Below, in pieces: positions 31,717 to 40,620 of a stretch of DNA of 64,000 nucleotides. The stretch spans positions 62,001 to 126,000 of the forward strand of contig CAVQCX010000024.1 of the NCBI GenBank assembly GCA_963711095.1, written 5' to 3'. Positions within the stretch are counted from its first letter, which is position 1, and every line of letters starts with the position of its first letter. Made by a program: the position numbers and the translations under genes. The notes under the pieces were generated by a model, which did no database searches, was not told the DNA's origin, and was given only the letters and a program-made list of their open reading frames with translations. This DNA comes from CAVQCX01 sp963711095. Lineage in GTDB: Bacteria; Pseudomonadota; Gammaproteobacteria; Chromatiales; Chromatiaceae.

Positions 31717-32388
31717 TCAACGCCCTCCATCGAGCCGGTCGAGCCGGGCCTTCAGCGCCTCCACCTGCTCCTGCAGCTCCAGCAGTAGGGACTCCAGCTC
31801 GTCGATGCGCGGCTGGCCCTGGTCGGCGGGGTGCGCGGATTTTGCCGCCCCCTGGTCGGCGGCGACCGCCTCCGGCTCGCCGCTGAACAGGTGCATGTAG
31901 CGCGACTCCCGCTTGCCGGGGTCGCGGGTCAGGCGGGCCACCAGGGGGCCGCCCTCCCGGTCGATGAGCCGCTGCAGGACCGTCTCGGTCTCCTGGACAT
32001 CGGCAAACTCACACAGCCGCTGGGTGCGCGTGCGAAGCTCTCCCGGTGTCTGGGCCCCCCGCAGCAGCAGCACGCAGACGATCCCCAGCTCCTGGGGATC
32101 GAGCCTGAGCCCGCCGCCGATCTCGGTGTTGCAGAAGCGGTGCTGATATTTCGTGACCCGGCTGCTGAATCCGGAGCGGTTGCTGACCAGGTATCTCTTC
32201 ACCAGGCCGTCAACGACCTCCTGCACCTGGCCTTCTCTCAGCTGCAGCACCGGCTCCCGGCTGCTCTTCTGGTTGCAGGCCGTGGTGAGCGCGGTGAGCG
32301 ACAGCGGGTACTGCTCCGGGGTCAGGATCTCCTTCTCGAGCAGGCAGCCGATGACCCGGGCCTCGAGGGGGGCGAGCTGGATTGGCAT
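31717..32388 (-). CDS. yceH: YceH family (DUF480) winged-helix protein
   Basis: The 223-residue product carries the DUF480 signature: LAPLEARVIGCLLEKEILTP, YPLSLTALTTACNQKSSREP and TKYQHRFCNTE. The second winged-helix unit has ELGIVCVLLLRGAQTPGELR. The C-terminus is a coiled coil (ELESLLLELQEQVEALKARL). The family's role is unclear; the fold suggests nucleic acid or protein binding. Length is normal for the family. Confidence 0.92.
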   Translation of the reverse strand: MPIQLAPLEARVIGCLLEKEILTPEQYPLSLTALTTACNQKSSREPVLQLREGQVQEVVDGLVKRYLVSNRSGFSSRVTKYQHRFCNTEIGGGLRLDPQELGIVCVLLLRGAQTPGELRTRTQRLCEFADVQETETVLQRLIDREGGPLVARLTRDPGKRESRYMHLFSGEPEAVAADQGAAKSAHPADQGQPRIDELESLLLELQEQVEALKARLDRLDGGR

Positions 32389-32467
32389 GGAGCGGTCCTT
32401 CCGCGGTTTCTGTATTGACAGGGGGTCGCCGAGCGGGGCGATCCGACGCTGGAGCGGGCGTGCCGTA

Positions 32468-33001
32468 TCACCACATCAGGTCGTCCGGCACCGGGTGGTC
32501 GGCATAGGCGTCGTCCTCCGGCGTCTGTGTGAGCTGGCGCTCCACCAGGCAGCGCGGGTCCCGGGCCCGGATCTTCTCCGCCACCTCGGGGGGCACCAGG
32601 TCGTAACGCCCGTCCAGCCGGACGATCGCCAGACGGTCCCTGACCAGCTGGTCGCGCATCGCCTCGGTGACGTGGATCTTGCGCACCGTGCCGCCCTCGA
32701 CGAAGTGATAGGCGAGCTCGGCGCTGTCGCGTGGAATCCGGTGCCGCTCGATCAGCTGACGGATCTGGGCCCGCAGCGCCTTGTGCTCGGCCTTGGCCTT
32801 TTGCCGCTCGCTGAGGGCCCGGTCATGCGCCGCCTTCTCCGCCGCGGCCTGCTGCGCGGCCCGGGTGCTCTCGCTGGCGGTGGGCGGGGGGCCTCCCTTC
32901 TTCTTGCGCTTGAGTGGCGGTTTGCCGGTCTGGGCCTTGCGGACCTGTTTCTCATCGACCAGTCCGGCCTTCAGAAGCTGCTCTTGCAGGGAACTGCCCA
33001 T
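32468..33001 (-). CDS. DUF2058 (YaiL-like) nucleoprotein-associated protein
   Basis: The 177-residue product starts MGSSLQEQLLKAGLVDEKQV, the DUF2058 hallmark. It has a very basic Lys-rich stretch (KPPLKRKKKGG) followed by a long charged helix (AEKAAHDRALSERQKAKAEH). Its C-terminal half contains IPRDSAELAYHFVEGGTVRK. The family occurs widely in gammaproteobacteria without an assigned biochemical role; the basic helix suggests RNA or ribosome contact (inference). The second ATG (33001) is chosen because homologues start at MG/MS-L-x-D/E-Q. Confidence 0.88.
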   Translation of the reverse strand: MGSSLQEQLLKAGLVDEKQVRKAQTGKPPLKRKKKGGPPPTASESTRAAQQAAAEKAAHDRALSERQKAKAEHKALRAQIRQLIERHRIPRDSAELAYHFVEGGTVRKIHVTEAMRDQLVRDRLAIVRLDGRYDLVPPEVAEKIRARDPRCLVERQLTQTPEDDAYADHPVPDDLMW

Positions 33002-33047
33002 GGAAGATTCCTGGCGTATCAAGGGTCGAATCGCGGGTAAAGGGGCC

Positions 33048-33217
33048 CCTAGGAGCCTGTCGGACTTTGGATGTCCTACTGCGGAAAAGCGGATATCGGC
33101 CGGATTTCCCGCTCGATCTCGTCAAATAGAGCTGGCTATTCTCCTCAATCGAGCGAAAAATCCACCTCGATCCCGCTGTCCCTCGCTACGGACCCCAAAG
33201 TCCGACAGGCTCCTAGG
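33048..33217. mobile_element. MITE-like element with perfect 23-bp inverted repeats
   Basis: The element is 170 bases. Its ends (33048-33070 and 33195-33217) are perfect reverse complements of each other, beginning CCTAGGAGCCTGTCGGACTT. CTAG is present at both outer ends and could be a 4-bp target duplication or part of the repeat. The interior is also partly self-complementary (GATTTCCCGCTCGAT against ATCGAGCGAAAAATC). It has no ORF and lies intergenically, so it is most simply a non-autonomous element moved by an unlinked transposase. Confidence 0.75.
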
Positions 33218-33428
33218 ACCCCATCCCGACCGAATGTTATCGGTTTGCCGCAGACCATGCCAGGCATACCCGGGCGGGCGATCCCCGGGCGTGCACCGGC
33301 GTGGGCGTTTCGTTTTGCCGCATGCCCATGCAATCCCCGGCATTGAATCCCGGGATACCGACACCAGACTTCCGCTATGCCGATACCGCAGGGGTGTCGG
33401 CTGCCGGGCCCTGAGGAGAGCGGCTGCC

Positions 33429-33629
33429 ATGTCCGATCAAAGCATTACGCTGACCCCCGCGACCCACGACAAGCTGGGCGTGCTCCACTGCGGCGTGACG
33501 CGGGTGGGTTTTGTCGCAGTCGGCGGCGACGTGCACGATATCGCCGACGGGGAGGATGTGTTCTTCGAGCGAGTCCAGGTCAAGGTTCGCCGCGAGGGTG
33601 AGGAATACACCTTCAGTCGGGTCATATGA
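33429..33629 (+). CDS. Small hypothetical protein, 66 aa
   Basis: The product starts MSDQSITLTPATHDKLGVLH and continues VGFVAVGGDVHDIADGEDVF, then VQVKVRREGEEYTFSRVI. It looks like a compact beta-rich domain. No family is recognised. GAGGAGAG lies about 10 bases before the ATG, and codon bias is native, so it is probably expressed. A 52-base gap separates it from the downstream membrane-protein gene. Confidence 0.65.
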   Translation: MSDQSITLTPATHDKLGVLHCGVTRVGFVAVGGDVHDIADGEDVFFERVQVKVRREGEEYTFSRVI

Positions 33630-33681
33630 CCGAGCGCTGACGCGGCGGCCGGGGTTAGACTCATGCGCTGAGGAGGGGGAG

Positions 33682-34332
33682 ATGCGACGCTGGGGAATCC
33701 TGATTACCGGCTTCTACGCCGCGATCGTCGTCGCCCTGCTGGGTCCCGGGATGGCGCTGATGGCGGGTCAGTCCTGGGGTGATGTCGCGGGCTTCTACAC
33801 CTCCTGGCTGCTCTGGCTCTGGGTCGTCTTCCTGGTAGGCGGCGAGGCGTTGCTGCTGTTCCTGCTGGTGGACCGCTCGCGGCGGCGTCTCAGACCGCGC
33901 CGGCACATCCTGGTCTCGGTGCTGACCGGCGGACTGATGTTCGCTTTGCTCAGCGCCGCGGCCGTCTGGTCCCTGGATGCCGCGCTGTTCGGTGACCGCT
34001 CGCGCTTGGTGCCGAGCAGCGACTGGGGCGTGGTCGCGATCTGGCTCGGCCTTTGGGCGCTGTGGGGCTGTGTGTTCTGGCTGTACCTGCAGCGCAGCTC
34101 GGCGGCCCTGGACAAGGTGCTCTCCTGGCTGCTCAGGGGCAGCGTGCTGGAGCTGCTGATCGCCGTGCCCTGCCACCTGCTGGTGCGCCAGCGCAACGAG
34201 TGCTCGGCACCCGTCGTCAGCGGCTTCGGCATCGTGACCGGCATCGCCGTCATGCTGGCGACCTTCGGCCCCGGTGTGCTGTTCCTGTACCGCAAGCGCC
34301 TGGCCGCATATGGCAAGCCGCGGACCCCGTAA
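33682..34332 (+). CDS. Multi-pass inner-membrane protein, 216 aa
   Basis: About six hydrophobic segments are visible, including ILITGFYAAIVVALLGPGMA, FYTSWLLWLWVVFLVGGEAL and LVSVLTGGLMFALLSAAAVW. The C-terminal pair reads VVAIWLGLWALWGCVFWLYL and VTGIAVMLATFGPGVLFLYR. A Cys-containing segment RQRNECSAP lies between the last helices. Function unknown. AGGAGGGGGA precedes the ATG at 33682, which fixes the start. Confidence 0.75.
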   Translation: MRRWGILITGFYAAIVVALLGPGMALMAGQSWGDVAGFYTSWLLWLWVVFLVGGEALLLFLLVDRSRRRLRPRRHILVSVLTGGLMFALLSAAAVWSLDAALFGDRSRLVPSSDWGVVAIWLGLWALWGCVFWLYLQRSSAALDKVLSWLLRGSVLELLIAVPCHLLVRQRNECSAPVVSGFGIVTGIAVMLATFGPGVLFLYRKRLAAYGKPRTP

Positions 34333-34451
34333 GGCTGGCCCTCTCGCAGGACCGTTGCCCAGCGCCTGAGCTCCGAGCGAGCTTGCCTTTTGCTCAGCCT
34401 AGACCCATCGCCTCTTCGGCATCTCCCGGCCCCCTGCGCCAGGGTCCCGTG

Positions 34452-35816
34452 TCAGGCTACGGCCCGTTCGCCGGCAGCGCCTGGCCGGCTGCCGCGCGTC
34501 AGGATCGAAAAGACCTCGCTGAGGGTCTCGTCGCCGCCCACGTTTCCCGGAAATATGACCACCGGCAGGTCGGGGAAGCGGGGGTGGTCGTGGGGACACC
34601 GCACCACTGAGCAGCCCGGCCGGACCTGGCCGAGCACCCGCGCCGCGCGCAGCTCAAGCCCTCGGCTCAGGGTGTCGTTGGAGGTGATGCCCCCCTTGCT
34701 GATCAGAAAGCCGATCGCTTCCGGAAGGCCCTGGACCAGTTGCACCAGCAGCTCGGAGACCCGCTCGCCGAAGGCCAGGCGCTCGGCCTTGCTGTGGAAC
34801 TGCCGCTCGCCCCGGCTGGTGTAGAGCACCGCGCTGCGCTGCCCCTGCAAGGCCTGGGAGACCTGGCGCAGCAGGCCCCGTAGCAGGCCGTTCCGGTCGC
34901 GCACCATCTCGTCCAGGTCGATGTGGACCGGCGCCACCGCGCTGTGCTCGATCAGATGGTGCAGCTGACGGGTGGAGCGCTCCACATGAGAGCCCACCAG
35001 GATCACCCCCGGGCGGCCACCGCGCACGAAGCGCGCCATGTCGGCGGCGGCCACCGGCTGCGGGGGCAGGGCGGCGAACGACGTGAGCAGGCTGGCGGCG
35101 CTGCGAAACAGGAATCGCTTGCCGGTGGAGGCCGCTTCCAGCACCTGACGGCAGAAGCTGTCCAGGTCCGATTGCCGCTCGGCGTCCACCACGCAGCAGG
35201 CGTTGCCGGAGAGGCCCGCCAGGCGAGCGCCGATGTCGCCCCTCACCTCCGCCAAAGTGAAGCGCTCGACCGCGTCGGCGACGATTCGGCCGCCGGTCTT
35301 CTCCTCCACGTAGGCCGGCAGGAAGGCGTTGCGATAGCCGAACACCGAGTCCTTGGCGAACTCGGTCTCGCTGACCGGCACGGGCTGGCGGTCGACCAGC
35401 AGGTAGTGGGTGCCGTCCCGGGTGATGCGCCCTCCCTCGAAGAATGCCGGCACCAGGAAGTGCGCGTCGAACGGCCCCAGCACCTCGGCGATGACGTCGG
35501 TTTCCACCGGGTAGTGGCCGCGCAGGGTGGAGTCGGAGCGACTGACGACGATCGGGCTGACCGGCCGTTCCGCCGCGGCTTCCTGCTCCAGGGCCGCACG
35601 CAGGTTGAGGCAGATCTCGCGCGTCACGCCCGCTGCCTGCTGAGCGTCCATGCCCCGGGTGTTGCTCAGCACGAAGAACAGCGGCGAAGGGTCCTGCAAG
35701 GCATCGACCAGGGTCTGCGGATCCCAGCGGGTGAGCAACAGGCAGCTGTGTACCGTCTGGGATCCGGTGGGGTCGTCGTCGATGGCGATGATCTTGGTGC
35801 GCATCGGCTCGCTCAT
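34452..35816 (-). CDS. Four-carbon acid sugar kinase family protein (DUF1537)
   Basis: The 454-residue product begins MSEPMRTKIIAIDDDPTGSQ, the DUF1537/OtnK N-terminal motif, and later shows SRSDSTLRGHYPVETDVIAE, VPAFFEGGRITRDGTHYL and LISKGGITSNDT. Known members phosphorylate four-carbon acid sugars such as erythronate or threonate. The expected partner genes (OtnC-type aldolase or PdxA2-type dehydrogenase) are absent. Instead the kinase follows a TPP enzyme by 14 bases in an IclR-controlled pair, so its substrate here may differ (inference). Confidence 0.9.
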   Translation of the reverse strand: MSEPMRTKIIAIDDDPTGSQTVHSCLLLTRWDPQTLVDALQDPSPLFFVLSNTRGMDAQQAAGVTREICLNLRAALEQEAAAERPVSPIVVSRSDSTLRGHYPVETDVIAEVLGPFDAHFLVPAFFEGGRITRDGTHYLLVDRQPVPVSETEFAKDSVFGYRNAFLPAYVEEKTGGRIVADAVERFTLAEVRGDIGARLAGLSGNACCVVDAERQSDLDSFCRQVLEAASTGKRFLFRSAASLLTSFAALPPQPVAAADMARFVRGGRPGVILVGSHVERSTRQLHHLIEHSAVAPVHIDLDEMVRDRNGLLRGLLRQVSQALQGQRSAVLYTSRGERQFHSKAERLAFGERVSELLVQLVQGLPEAIGFLISKGGITSNDTLSRGLELRAARVLGQVRPGCSVVRCPHDHPRFPDLPVVIFPGNVGGDETLSEVFSILTRGSRPGAAGERAVA

Positions 35817-35830
35817 GGCCCGGTTCCCCC

Positions 35831-38053
35831 TCAGCAGTCACCGATCAGCTCGCGGGCCCGCCGCTCCAGCGCCTCGGCGGTGATGCCGTTGCAGGCCATG
35901 AGCTCGGCCGGACTGGCCGTGGTCTCTCCGCGCTGCCAGCCGAACAGGTCGCGTGCCGGGGTGCGGGAGCGCAGCATCACCGGCTCCAGGGCGAGGGTCC
36001 CGCCGCCGCTGACGCCGATCAGGGCGTCGCCGGCGAACAGCGCCTCGAACGCGCCGTCGCTCATGAACTGGCCGTCGGGCTCGGCGCAATCGCGCCAGGC
36101 CACATCGCTCGGGCGATACAGCCGGCGCGGGTTGGCCACGCAGACGCAGCGCACCCGGTAGCCTGCTGCCTCCAGGCGATCCCTGGCCTCGAGCACCGGC
36201 AGGAAGATCATGTCGCCGGTGACTGCGAAGCAGATGGTGCCCTTTTCGCCCTGGGCGGATTCGTAGATCAGGGTGGCGCCCTGCTCGATCGCCTCCGCGG
36301 CCTGCTCGGGTGTGGTGTACACGGGCAGGGGCGACTTGGATGCGATGATGCTGATGGACTTGTTGGACTGCGCCAGGGCCCAGCGGTAGGCGGCCTGGAT
36401 CATGTTGGCGTCCGCCGGGTAGAGCAGGTAGACGTTGCCGTTGCGCAGCTGGGCGCCGATGTAGCTCTCGATCTCGGGGCGCTGGTGGGTCCAGCCGTTG
36501 CGGCCCTGCTCCAGGGCGCCGGCGGTGAACATCGAGATCACCGCCGGGGTCTTGCGCCGCAGCTCGGCCATGGCCTGGCCCACGGTCTGCATGATGGGCC
36601 AGCCGTTGATCGCGAAGCTCTCGTACGACAGCCACAGGGAGCGCCCGCCGAACAGCGCCAGGGCCGCAGCGAAGCCCGCGCAGGCATCCTCGCTGAGCGG
36701 CTCGTAGACCTGACCTGTCGGGGCCTGGTTGTAGAGCGGGTCTTCGGTGGGATGGCGGATCTTCAGCGCCTCGTTGATGGCCTTCATGTTGGAGGCCTCG
36801 TTGCCGTCGGCGTTGGTGACCACGAACTGCGGGTCGAGCCGGCCGAGCTGGGCCACCATCTGGGCCATGGCGGAGGCCGGCACGGCGTTGTTGCCCGGAG
36901 CATAAGCGGTCATGGCCAGCTCGCCGATGGGGCTGAGCGGGCGCTCCATCTCGGTCACCACGGTCTCACCCGCGGGGCCGCCGCCGGCCCGGCGCATGTT
37001 GGTGCGCACCAGGACCCAGGCCTCGGGGGACAGGGCGCCGCGGCGCAGGGCAGCGGCGATGTTCGCCTTGGCCGGGGTGTCGCCCGGGTACAGGTTGTGC
37101 GACTTGGCCCCCTGGGCGTGCACGCCCGCACCCTTGAGCTGCTTGATGATCAGCGCGGTCAGGGTCCCGCCGAGGGCCGACTCGGCCGCCGTCTTGGCGC
37201 CTTCGAGCACCGCATGGCTGAAGGCCAGGCGTGCGGCCTGGCTGAACCGGGTGCTGTCCACGTAGGCGCCCGGCTGGCCGGCATCGTCGAAGGCCTTGGC
37301 GTCGATCAGGATCACCCGCTCGAAGTCGTGGGCCTTCCAGTAGGCGATCATCGCCGCGTTGCTCATCAGGGACACCATGGAATGGTGCTCCTGGCTGTAG
37401 CCGTTCCACACCAGCACCGGCAGGAAGTTGGTCACCTCCGGATAGCCGGTGTGAAAGTGCTTCATGGCCGACAGGATGTAGGGCTCGCCGAGCCCGCCGT
37501 CGCCGATGGTGCAGGGGAACAGCTTGTCCGGGTTGAGGTAGGCGCCGGCCATGGCGAAGTGCTGGCCCTGGCCGAGCGGACCGGCCGGTGCCAGCAGGCC
37601 GGGGATGGCCCCCGAAAGGTGCCCCAGCAGGCCGCCGCGCTCGCGAAAACGTGCCTGCAGCGCGCTCATGTCGTGGATGTCCATGGCCTCCAGGGAGCCG
37701 TCCAGAAACATGGCGCTGTAGAAGCCGGGGGCGTGGTGGCCGACCTCGGTGAGGATGTTGGTGTGGCCGAGCATGACCAGGGCGGCATAAGCGTCCGCCG
37801 CGCTGGCGAAGCCGCCCGGGTGGCCAGATTCCTTGGAGGCGCACAGCTGCAGGCTGGTGTAACGCAGGGCGTCCGCGAGCAGCTGGGTCTGATAGACGGC
37901 GCGCTTGTCTATGACCTCGATCGCTCGGGCGCCCGGGCCGATGGCGGGCTCGGCGCCATGCTCGTCAAAGTCCGGGTGGGAATCGGCGAAGTGCAGCATC
38001 CCGCGGCAGAAGGTAGGGGCGGCGGGGAACAGGTCTTTTGCGGCAGTGCTCAT
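35831..38053 (-). CDS. Phosphoketolase/transketolase-like thiamine diphosphate enzyme, 740 aa
   Basis: Transketolase-superfamily features are clear: CASKESGHPGGFASAADAYA near the N-terminus, the diphosphate-binding GDGGLGEP motif and a pyrimidine-domain GRSLWLSYESFAINGW. The region NGWTHQRPEIESYIGAQL followed by VYLLYPADANMIQAAYRWAL corresponds to the phosphoketolase GFTHQ/PPDAN region rather than to classical transketolase. It is shorter than typical phosphoketolases (about 790), and the rest diverges, so it is a separate clade. The likely substrate is a ketose phosphate. The ATG at 38053 has GGAGAAACC upstream. It is divergent from the IclR gene and followed by the DUF1537 kinase. Confidence 0.8.
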   Translation of the reverse strand: MSTAAKDLFPAAPTFCRGMLHFADSHPDFDEHGAEPAIGPGARAIEVIDKRAVYQTQLLADALRYTSLQLCASKESGHPGGFASAADAYAALVMLGHTNILTEVGHHAPGFYSAMFLDGSLEAMDIHDMSALQARFRERGGLLGHLSGAIPGLLAPAGPLGQGQHFAMAGAYLNPDKLFPCTIGDGGLGEPYILSAMKHFHTGYPEVTNFLPVLVWNGYSQEHHSMVSLMSNAAMIAYWKAHDFERVILIDAKAFDDAGQPGAYVDSTRFSQAARLAFSHAVLEGAKTAAESALGGTLTALIIKQLKGAGVHAQGAKSHNLYPGDTPAKANIAAALRRGALSPEAWVLVRTNMRRAGGGPAGETVVTEMERPLSPIGELAMTAYAPGNNAVPASAMAQMVAQLGRLDPQFVVTNADGNEASNMKAINEALKIRHPTEDPLYNQAPTGQVYEPLSEDACAGFAAALALFGGRSLWLSYESFAINGWPIMQTVGQAMAELRRKTPAVISMFTAGALEQGRNGWTHQRPEIESYIGAQLRNGNVYLLYPADANMIQAAYRWALAQSNKSISIIASKSPLPVYTTPEQAAEAIEQGATLIYESAQGEKGTICFAVTGDMIFLPVLEARDRLEAAGYRVRCVCVANPRRLYRPSDVAWRDCAEPDGQFMSDGAFEALFAGDALIGVSGGGTLALEPVMLRSRTPARDLFGWQRGETTASPAELMACNGITAEALERRARELIGDC

Positions 38054-38145
38054 GGCGGTTTCTCCGGGTCGATCCCTGGGGCCCACAGGGTCCCCGTTCG
38101 CTGGCAAGGTAAGACGGCGCAGGAAATTTCGCAATACAACATAGA

Positions 38146-38160
38146 TTTCATAATGTGAAA
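38146..38160. promoter_or_regulatory. Candidate IclR-family operator, site 1
   Basis: TTTCATAATGTGAAA is a 15-bp imperfect palindrome in the divergent intergenic region. It shares TTCA-N2-ATGTGAA with site 2. Assignment to the IclR protein is inference from location and shared pattern. Confidence 0.5.
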
Positions 38161-38254
38161 AATGCCCTCCTGGTCGCGCCGAAGGCGCTTGAAGGTTCTC
38201 AAGCGGCTTGAAAAATAAAGGCTTTCTGGGCTATCGATAGGCTTGGGCTCCGTT

Positions 38255-38267
38255 TTCACCATGTGAA
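38255..38267. promoter_or_regulatory. Candidate IclR-family operator, site 2
   Basis: TTCACCATGTGAA is a 13-bp near-perfect palindrome. It matches site 1 at every position except the two central ones and is about ten helical turns from it, centre to centre (108 bp). The pair could allow bridging by a dimer of dimers. Confidence 0.5.
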
Positions 38268-38354
38268 CATATGTGATAAGGTCATTCGCATCATGGAATC
38301 TTGTCCGGTTCCCGCGCGGTCGCTGCTGGCTCCATGGCCGGGAGTCGTCGCCAT

Positions 38355-39140
38355 ATGAAAAACGATTCCGGTGATAAGCCAGAGCGCGCCCCGGGCCGTA
38401 TCCAGGTCATCGACCGCGCCGCCGCCCTGCTCGAAGCCATCGCCCGCTACCCGGACCCGGTGAGCCTGAAGGTGCTCAGTGCCGAGACCGCCCTGCATGT
38501 CTCCACGACATACCGGATTCTGGCTGCGCTCATCGCAAACCGGCTCGTAGAACGGGACGCGGCCGGGCGGTACCGCCTGGGTCTGCGGCTGCTGCAGCTG
38601 GGGGTACGGCTGCACAGCAACATCGATCTGCGCTCGGTGGCCCTGCCGGTGATGGAGCACCTGCGCGACCGGCTCGGCGAGTCGGTGAACCTGACGATTC
38701 GCGAAGGGGACATGGTGGTCTACATCGAGAAGGCTACCCCCAACCGGATGATGCACGTGCAGCAGCTGATCGGCAGCCGCGCGCCCTTGCACGTGACGGC
38801 AGTCGGCAAGCTGATGCTGGGCGCGGCTGGCGAGGACGCCATCAGGGGTTATACCCAGCGCACCAATCTGCCGGCCTACACGCGCAACACCATCACCAGT
38901 CTGTCGCGCCTGATCGCCGAGTGCAGCGAGGCGGTCCGCCGGGGCTATGCGCTGGACAACGAGGAAGCCGAGATTGACGTGGGTTGTATCGGCGCGCTGC
39001 TCTACGACGGCACCGGCAAGGTCGTGGCCGGCCTGTCGGTGTCCGCGCCGATCGAGCGGCGGCGCCAGGCCTGGGTCGGGGAGGTGCAGGCTGCTGCGCG
39101 CCAGATCTCGGCACAGTTGGGTGACACCGGCGGTCACTGA
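38355..39140 (+). CDS. IclR-family transcriptional regulator
   Basis: The 261-residue protein has an N-terminal winged helix-turn-helix (RIQVIDRAAALLEAIARYPD, LKVLSAETALHVSTTYRILA) and an IclR effector domain. The latter includes LGLRLLQLGVRL, PLHVTAVGKLMLGAAGED and EEAEIDVGCIGALLYDGTGK. Such regulators usually control an adjacent catabolic operon; here the divergent pair encodes the TPP enzyme and the sugar-acid kinase. The ATG at 38355 is chosen for its GGGAG 11 bases upstream; two earlier in-frame ATGs exist at 38301 and 38334. Confidence 0.9.
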   Translation: MKNDSGDKPERAPGRIQVIDRAAALLEAIARYPDPVSLKVLSAETALHVSTTYRILAALIANRLVERDAAGRYRLGLRLLQLGVRLHSNIDLRSVALPVMEHLRDRLGESVNLTIREGDMVVYIEKATPNRMMHVQQLIGSRAPLHVTAVGKLMLGAAGEDAIRGYTQRTNLPAYTRNTITSLSRLIAECSEAVRRGYALDNEEAEIDVGCIGALLYDGTGKVVAGLSVSAPIERRRQAWVGEVQAAARQISAQLGDTGGH

Positions 39141-39349
39141 TGGCGTCGCGGTCCGCGCGCACGCCCAGGGTTATTCCCTTGGCCGCCGCCGAGGCCTGTC
39201 GCGGTCATTCGGCCGGTTTCTTTGCGGACCGCAGGTCGGCTTATACTCCCCGGATGGCTTGTTTAAGCTCGGTATGGATCGGGGGCTTGGAGGGGCCATT
39301 GGGGGGCGGGGCACGCCCTTCGGGCGCTGGAGCGGTCTGGGAAGCCAAG

Positions 39350-40561
39350 ATGCCGGTAAAAAAGATCAGCTCGGCCGAGGTGGAGATCGGCATGGTTGTC
39401 TCCAGCCTCGATCGCCCTTGGAGCGAGACTACCTTCCTGTTCCAGGGATTTCAGGTCAGAGCCCAATCGGACATAGACCAGCTCAAGGAGCAGAGCCGCC
39501 ATGTTTACATCATGGTGCCGGATGAGGAGATCGAAATCTCCGGCGGACCCTCGTCGATGTCTCCGATGTCGGTTATGCCGGAGGCGATCGGTCAGCAGAG
39601 CTACCGCGACCAAGTCGCCGCCGCGAAGGAGCTGAAGACCGCCCGGGGATCTCACCGGGAGATCGCCAGCCTGGTCAAGGAGATCGAGACCATCGTGCGC
39701 AATGACAAGGATCTGCACCTGGACAGCGTCAGGAAGTCCGTGGACACTCTGGTCGACAGCGTGGTACGCAATCCGGATGCCTACATGTGGCTGACCCGGA
39801 TCCAGCGATTCGATTCCTATGCCTACCGCCATGCCCTCAGTGCGTCGGTGTGGGCGACCGCCGTGGGTCGGGAGCTGGGACTGCCCAGGAAGGCCCTCGG
39901 GGCGCTTGCCACAGGCACCCTGCTCATGGACATCGGCAATACCGCGCTGCCCCGCGAGATCCTGCGCAAGCAGGGGCGGCTGTCCCATGAAGAATGGGCC
40001 CTGGTGAAGTCGCATGTGGCCCATGGGGTGAGGATCCTCTCCAGCACGCCGAATCCGACGGTCGACATGATCGACATCGTCAAGACCCATCACGAGCGCA
40101 TGGACGGCAGTGGCTATCCGGGAGGGCTGAAAGGGCAGCAGATCCCCTTCCTCGGGCAGATAGCCGGTATTGTCGATTTCTATGCCGCGGTCACTATCCC
40201 GCGACCCTATGCCCCGGCGATCGCCCCGTCGGCTGCCATGCAGATGCTGCACAAACAGCGCCAGCGCTATTTCGACGAGGCCCTGGTTCAGGCCTTTATC
40301 CAGGCCCTCAGCACCTTTCCGACGGGGTCCCTGGTCGAGCTCAGCACCGGAGCCGTGGGTATAGTCCTGTCACAGAACCCCGGTTTTCGTCTGCGCCCCA
40401 ACGTGGTCCTGCTACTGGACCCGGAAAAACGGCCCTACGGCTCCTATCCGATCGTCAACCTGGTCAGTGAGATCCAGGACAGCCACGGCTTTCCGCAGCA
40501 TGTGCGCAAGACGCTGATCGACGGCGCCTATGGTCTGAGCGTGGAGAGCCTCGCCCTGTAA
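39350..40561 (+). CDS. DUF3391 / HD-GYP domain protein with degenerate HD motif
   Basis: The 403-residue product starts MPVKKISSAEVEIGMVV, matching the DUF3391 N-terminal domain that precedes many HD-GYP domains. The HD-GYP region retains YRHALSASVWA, VKSHVAHGVRIL and THHERMDGSGYPGGLKG. However, the HD pair reads LLMDIGNTALP where LHDIGKIGIP is expected, so the His of HD is Met and the Lys is Asn. Loss of the His should weaken metal binding, suggesting a c-di-GMP receptor rather than a phosphodiesterase (inference). The start is set at the DUF3391 Met; the upstream in-frame ORF is not conserved-looking. Confidence 0.88.
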   Translation: MPVKKISSAEVEIGMVVSSLDRPWSETTFLFQGFQVRAQSDIDQLKEQSRHVYIMVPDEEIEISGGPSSMSPMSVMPEAIGQQSYRDQVAAAKELKTARGSHREIASLVKEIETIVRNDKDLHLDSVRKSVDTLVDSVVRNPDAYMWLTRIQRFDSYAYRHALSASVWATAVGRELGLPRKALGALATGTLLMDIGNTALPREILRKQGRLSHEEWALVKSHVAHGVRILSSTPNPTVDMIDIVKTHHERMDGSGYPGGLKGQQIPFLGQIAGIVDFYAAVTIPRPYAPAIAPSAAMQMLHKQRQRYFDEALVQAFIQALSTFPTGSLVELSTGAVGIVLSQNPGFRLRPNVVLLLDPEKRPYGSYPIVNLVSEIQDSHGFPQHVRKTLIDGAYGLSVESLAL

Positions 40562-40620
40562 GGGCGGCATCGAGCCACACGGCGCCGCTATCCGGCTGCT
40601 CGATCTGCGCGATGTGCTCG

